From contig CANKBG010000023.1 in NCBI GenBank assembly GCA_947479935.1, positions 1-38,278 on the forward strand: DNA of 38,278 nt, written 5' to 3'. Shown piece after piece: positions 34,966 through 38,278 of this stretch (its first letter is position 1; every line of letters begins with the position of its first letter). The stretch is from Comamonadaceae bacterium. Its GTDB lineage: Bacteria > Pseudomonadota > Gammaproteobacteria > Burkholderiales > Burkholderiaceae_C. The translations under genes were made by a program, and so were the position numbers. Under the pieces are notes generated by a model. The model saw only the letters and a list, made by a program, of their open reading frames with translations. It was not told the origin of the DNA and made no database searches.

Positions 34966-35835
34966 ATGAAACTCGTGCGTTACGGCCAACCCGGCAAAGA
35001 AAAACCAGGCCTGATTGATGCCGCTGGCAAATTGCGTGACTTAAGTGGCGTGGTGTCAGACATTGGACCTGAACAGCTGTCAGACAAAGTCTTGGCCAAG
35101 TTGGCCAAACTCAAAACAGACAAGTTGCCCTTGGTCAAAGGCAAGCCCCGCATGGGTTGCCCAATCTCGCACGTGCCCAAGTTCATTGCCATTGGTTTGA
35201 ACTACGCCGACCATGCGGCTGAAGCCAACATGCCCATTCCCAAAGAGCCCATTGTTTTCATCAAGGCCACTTCATGCATTCAAGGCCCAGACGATGACGT
35301 CATGTTGCCCAAGGGTTCTTTGAAATCAGATTGGGAAGTTGAATTGGGCATTGTGATTGGCAAGCGCGCTAGCTATGTGTCACAAAAAGAAGCCCTCGAC
35401 TATGTGGCAGGCTATTGCACCGTCAATGACGTGAGCGAACGCGCCTACCAACTCGAAATGGGCGGCACTTGGGACAAGGGCAAGGGCTGCGACACCTTCG
35501 GCCCCATCGGCCCCTGGATGGTGACCAAAGACGAAGTGCCTAATCCTCAAAATCTGAAAATGTACATGGACTTGAATGGCAAGCGGATGCAGGATGGCTC
35601 CACCAAAACCATGATCTTTGGCGTTACCAAACTGGTCAGCTATGTGAGTCAATTCATGACCCTTGAGCCTGGTGACGTGATTACCACCGGAACCCCGCCA
35701 GGCGTGGGCATGGGTGTGAAGAAGGATGGCAAGCCAGCCCCCGTGTTCTTGAAAAAGGGCGACGTGATGCACGTCGGCATTGACGGCCTTGGCCAACAGA
35801 TCCAAAAGGTGGTGGCCTTTAAGCGCATGGCCTAA
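34966..35835 (+). CDS. Fumarylacetoacetate hydrolase family protein (2,4-diketo-3-deoxy acid hydrolase-like)
   Basis: 289-residue FAH-fold hydrolase, magnesium or manganese dependent. Metal ligands are visible as Glu124 and Glu126 (DWEVELGIVIG) and Asp155 (TVNDVSERAYQ), with His83 (YADHAAE) near the active site. It closely resembles enzymes annotated as 2,4-didehydro-3-deoxy-L-rhamnonate hydrolase or ureidoglycolate lyase, which split a 2,4-diketo acid into pyruvate and a hydroxy acid. Context with the C4-oxidising SDR supports the diketo acid role. A strong AAGGAAG ribosome site precedes the ATG. A terminator follows, marking the end of the plus-strand arm. Confidence 0.9.
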   Translation: MKLVRYGQPGKEKPGLIDAAGKLRDLSGVVSDIGPEQLSDKVLAKLAKLKTDKLPLVKGKPRMGCPISHVPKFIAIGLNYADHAAEANMPIPKEPIVFIKATSCIQGPDDDVMLPKGSLKSDWEVELGIVIGKRASYVSQKEALDYVAGYCTVNDVSERAYQLEMGGTWDKGKGCDTFGPIGPWMVTKDEVPNPQNLKMYMDLNGKRMQDGSTKTMIFGVTKLVSYVSQFMTLEPGDVITTGTPPGVGMGVKKDGKPAPVFLKKGDVMHVGIDGLGQQIQKVVAFKRMA

Positions 35836-35880
35836 TACCGACCTTGTGCGCAGACCTTCCCTTGATGTGAGGTCTTTGCA

Positions 35881-35918
35881 GGCGAGTCAGGATTAACCCT
35901 GATTCGCCTTTTCTTTTT
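35881..35918 (+). terminator. Strong intrinsic terminator after the FAH-family gene
   Basis: GGCGAGTCAGG (35881-35891), loop ATTAAC, and CCTGATTCGCC (35898-35908) form an 11-base stem with one G-T wobble, followed by TTTTCTTTTT. It ends the plus-strand sugar acid operon 46 bases after the hydrolase stop. Confidence 0.85.
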
Positions 35919-35940
35919 GCGGAGGGGTTTATTTTCATGC

Positions 35941-35964
35941 AAAATAGCACGAGCGTTCTATTTT
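35941..35964. promoter_or_regulatory. TetR-type palindromic operator upstream of the TetR gene
   Basis: AAAATAGCACG, a two-base centre AG, and CGTTCTATTTT form a 24-base palindrome with one mismatched pair. The form AGnACG-nn-CGTnCT is typical for TetR-family autoregulators. It ends one base before an in-frame ATG at 35966, so that ATG could only be used on a leaderless mRNA. This is why I prefer a start further downstream. Confidence 0.65.
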
Positions 35965-36040
35965 TATGAAATTCAACCCTATGACTGTCAGACACATCAC
36001 CTCTGGATCTTCGAATGGCGCTTCAACCGCAGGCTTGCGC

Positions 36041-36655
36041 ATGTCTGATGAAAACGGCGGAAGAACCTTGCTGAAGGGTCGTCAAACCAAAGCTGCCATT
36101 GTGGACGCTGCCTTGGGCTTGGCTTCGCAAATTGGCTTGGAGGGATTGTCGATTGGTGCCTTGGCCGAAGTGACGGGCATGAGCAAGTCGGGCGTGTTTG
36201 CCCATTTTGGATCGCGTGAAGAATTGCAAATTTCGGTCATTCGCGAATACCACGATCGCTTTGAAAGCGAAGTTTTTTATCCCGCGCTCAGTGGCGCGCG
36301 GGGCCTCCCAAGGCTGCAATCTTTGTTTGACAACTGGATGCAGCGCACCTCCACCGAAATTGATTCAGGCTGTATTTACATCAGTGGCGCTGTTGAGTTT
36401 GATGACCGGCCTGGCTCTGTGCGCGATGCTTTGGCATCGTCAGTCAATACCTGGCAAAACGCGTTGCAACGGTCGGTGGCGCAAGCGCAAGCCGAAAAAC
36501 ATTTGAGGTCCCAAGCCGATCCCTTGCAAGTGGCGTTTGAAATCCACGGCCTCATTTTGGCGCTGCACTACGAAGCCCGATTCTTGCGAAATCCTGGTGC
36601 GGCCGAACGCGCGCGAAAAGGCTTCACAGAAATAGTAGCCCGCAATCAACCTTGA
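36041..36655 (+). CDS. TetR-family regulator linked to acyl-CoA dehydrogenase
   Basis: 204-residue regulator from the chosen start. The DNA-binding domain covers KGRQTKAAIVDAALGLASQIGLEGLSIGAL and the recognition part MSKSGVFAHFGSREEL. The C-terminal ligand domain contains GCIYISGAVEFDDRPGSVRDAL, a pattern seen in TetR proteins next to fatty acid degradation genes. The ATG at 36041 (MSDENGG) lies just before the conserved domain. Starts at 35966 or 35981 would add 25 or 20 unconserved residues, and the first abuts the operator palindrome. It precedes an acyl-CoA dehydrogenase gene by 64 bases and probably represses itself and that gene until an acyl-CoA accumulates. Confidence 0.85.
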   Translation: MSDENGGRTLLKGRQTKAAIVDAALGLASQIGLEGLSIGALAEVTGMSKSGVFAHFGSREELQISVIREYHDRFESEVFYPALSGARGLPRLQSLFDNWMQRTSTEIDSGCIYISGAVEFDDRPGSVRDALASSVNTWQNALQRSVAQAQAEKHLRSQADPLQVAFEIHGLILALHYEARFLRNPGAAERARKGFTEIVARNQP

Positions 36656-36719
36656 TGCCACACGGTAGCGAATGAATTTTGAAGCTTTAAAACTAACCTG
36701 AAATTTTTGAAAGTAAACC

Positions 36720-38278
36720 ATGCCCAGTTACACCCCGCCCCTGCGCGATCTTCAATTTGTGTTGCACGAATTACTTGATTTGGAAAATGAATTGAAGGCC
36801 ATGCCTAAGCATGCCGAAACCGGTGCCGACACCATCAATGCGGTGTTGGAAGAAGCTGGCAAGTTTGCCTCTGAAGTGGTTTTCCCATTGAATCTGTCAG
36901 GTGACGAAGAAGGCTGTGTGCTTGACCGCACCACACATGAAGTGAAGCCACCCACAGGTTTCAAGGAAGCCTATGCCCAATACGTCGAAGGGGGTTGGGC
37001 GGCGTTAAGCGCAGAACAAGAATATGGCGGTCAAGGTTTGCCATTGGTGGTCAACCAGTGTTTCTTTGAAATGCTCAACTCGGCCAATCAAGCATGGACC
37101 ATGTACCCTGGTCTGTCGCACGGCGCACACGCTTGCTTGTCAGCGCATGGTTCCAAAGAACAAAAAGACACGTACTTGCCAAAGATGACCAGCGGCGTGT
37201 GGACCGGAACCATGTGCCTCACAGAACCGCACTGTGGAACCGACTTGGGCATGCTTCGCACCAAGGCAGAACCCCAAGCGGATGGTACTTATCGCCTGAC
37301 GGGTCAGAAAATTTTTATCAGCGCTGGCGAACACAATTTGGCTGAAAACATTGTTCACCTGGTGCTGGCGCGCTTGCCAGATGCGCCCGTGGGCAGCAAA
37401 GGCATTAGCTTGTTTGTGGTGCCTAAGTTCAACGTGAAAGCAGATGGAACGATGGGCGATCGAAACGGTATTTACTGTGGCGGCCTGGAACACAAAATGG
37501 GCATTCATGGCAATGCCACGTGCCAAATGGTGTTAGACGGCGCGGTAGGCGCCATGGTGGGTCAAGCCAACAAAGGTTTGGCCGCCATGTTTGTAATGAT
37601 GAACGGTGCGCGCTTGGGTGTGGGCAATCAATCCTTAGGCCTAACTGAAGTGGCCTATCAAAATGCTTTGGCTTATGCCAAAGATCGTCTCCAGATGAGA
37701 AGTTTGTCGGGCGTGAAAGCGCCTTCCCAACCGGCCGACCCTATTTTGGTTCACCCCGATGTAAGGCGTATGTTGCTGACTGCCAAGGCCTATGCCGAAG
37801 GCGGCCGTGCATTGGCTTGTTATTGTGCTTTGTTGATCGACAAAGAGTTGAGCCACCCTGATGAAAAAGTGCGGGCAGAATCATTGGAAATTTTAGCTTT
37901 GTTGACTCCGATTGTGAAAGCTTTCCTCACAGACAACGGCTATCAGGCCACCACCATGTGCCAACAAGTCTTTGGTGGCCACGGCTACATCAAAGAATGG
38001 GGCATGGAGCAATACGTGCGTGATGCTCGAATCAACATGATTTACGAAGGCACCAATGGCATTCAGTCTTTGGATTTATTGGGCCGTAAAGTTCTGGGCA
38101 ATCAAGGCGCTAGTTTGCAAAAGTTTGGCAAACTCATTGGCAAATTGGTGGCACAAGAAATGGGCAACGAAGCCATGGCGGAGTTCATCAAACCTTTGGC
38201 CGATTTGGGACAAAAGATGACCCAGTTCACCACCGAAATTGGCATGAAGGCCATGGGCAATGCCGACGAAGTGGGTGC
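36720..38278 (+). CDS. Acyl-CoA dehydrogenase with C-terminal extension (3' end beyond window)
   Basis: FAD-dependent dehydrogenase, 519 codons visible of an expected length near 600. The short N-terminal segment MPSYTPPLRDLQFVLHEL is typical of the subgroup that includes large FadE-like and DmdC-like enzymes. The flavin-binding motif MCLTEPHCGTDLG lies near residues 160-172, and QVFGGHGYIKEWGMEQYVRDARI, IYEGTNGIQ with the catalytic glutamate lie near residues 420-450. It introduces the trans-2,3 double bond into an acyl-CoA. The preceding TetR gene suggests a beta-oxidation operon extending to the right. The start is the ATG at 36720, without a strong ribosome site. Confidence 0.92.
   Translation, partial: MPSYTPPLRDLQFVLHELLDLENELKAMPKHAETGADTINAVLEEAGKFASEVVFPLNLSGDEEGCVLDRTTHEVKPPTGFKEAYAQYVEGGWAALSAEQEYGGQGLPLVVNQCFFEMLNSANQAWTMYPGLSHGAHACLSAHGSKEQKDTYLPKMTSGVWTGTMCLTEPHCGTDLGMLRTKAEPQADGTYRLTGQKIFISAGEHNLAENIVHLVLARLPDAPVGSKGISLFVVPKFNVKADGTMGDRNGIYCGGLEHKMGIHGNATCQMVLDGAVGAMVGQANKGLAAMFVMMNGARLGVGNQSLGLTEVAYQNALAYAKDRLQMRSLSGVKAPSQPADPILVHPDVRRMLLTAKAYAEGGRALACYCALLIDKELSHPDEKVRAESLEILALLTPIVKAFLTDNGYQATTMCQQVFGGHGYIKEWGMEQYVRDARINMIYEGTNGIQSLDLLGRKVLGNQGASLQKFGKLIGKLVAQEMGNEAMAEFIKPLADLGQKMTQFTTEIGMKAMGNADEVG

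Noticed and set aside
1..38278. Search for CRISPR arrays, tRNA or rRNA genes, transposases and phage genes
   Set aside because: No regularly spaced repeats, cloverleaf-like genes, ribosomal RNA stretches or recombinase motifs were recognised by eye; a covariance-model search was not possible.

Overview
The window looks like chromosomal DNA of a betaproteobacterium of the order Burkholderiales, most likely a freshwater Comamonadaceae member of the Limnohabitans/Rhodoferax type. This is inferred from protein flavour (fused isobutyryl-CoA mutase, phasin with PhaD-like regulator, argB-slmA pair, TRAP-type sugar acid transport), moderate GC and very tight packing. No intergenic stretch exceeds about 170 bases, and several convergent genes abut or overlap. 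I see no rRNA, tRNA, CRISPR array, insertion sequence or prophage.

Layout. (1) 1-2719, minus: a fused isobutyryl-CoA mutase (icmF), cut by the left edge, with a LiuR-like palindrome just upstream. (2) 2752-5134: a sulfur module. Two half-size YeeE/YedE membrane proteins (minus) face a CsoR-family repressor and a persulfide dioxygenase-rhodanese fusion (plus). (3) 5119-17208: an amide/peptide-scavenging island with an M20 hydrolase, two amidases, a complete oligopeptide ABC transporter (binding protein, two permeases, fused double ATPase), an MlrC-like M81 metallopeptidase and a C45 acyltransferase/hydrolase. (4) 17230-22890: mostly housekeeping genes: coaX, a PHA phasin with its TetR regulator, rmlB-rmlD, argB-slmA. 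(5) 22945-35835: a sugar acid island. The minus-strand arm reads gntR, dctP, dctQ, dctM, altronate dehydratase, Ldh-family oxidoreductase, mannonate/fructuronate oxidoreductase, mannonate dehydratase. The plus-strand arm reads enolase-superfamily dehydratase, two SDRs, FAH-family diketo acid hydrolase. A near-perfect GntR/FadR-type palindrome lies between the arms. (6) 36041-38278: a TetR regulator and an acyl-CoA dehydrogenase cut by the right edge.

How the parts work together. The sulfur module could import a sulfur species, oxidise persulfide and exchange thiosulfate or sulfite. The amide island looks like import followed by intracellular hydrolysis of modified or cyclic peptides. In the sugar acid island, the minus arm makes 2-keto-3-deoxy-D-gluconate from mannonate and altronate, but no KDG kinase or aldolase is present. 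The plus arm resembles the second half of non-phosphorylative L-fucose/L-rhamnose routes, where an SDR oxidises a 2-keto-3-deoxy acid and an FAH enzyme splits the diketo acid. The two arms may therefore be parallel routes under one regulator, or one continuous aldolase-free pathway. The second reading is the most novel hypothesis here and is inference only.
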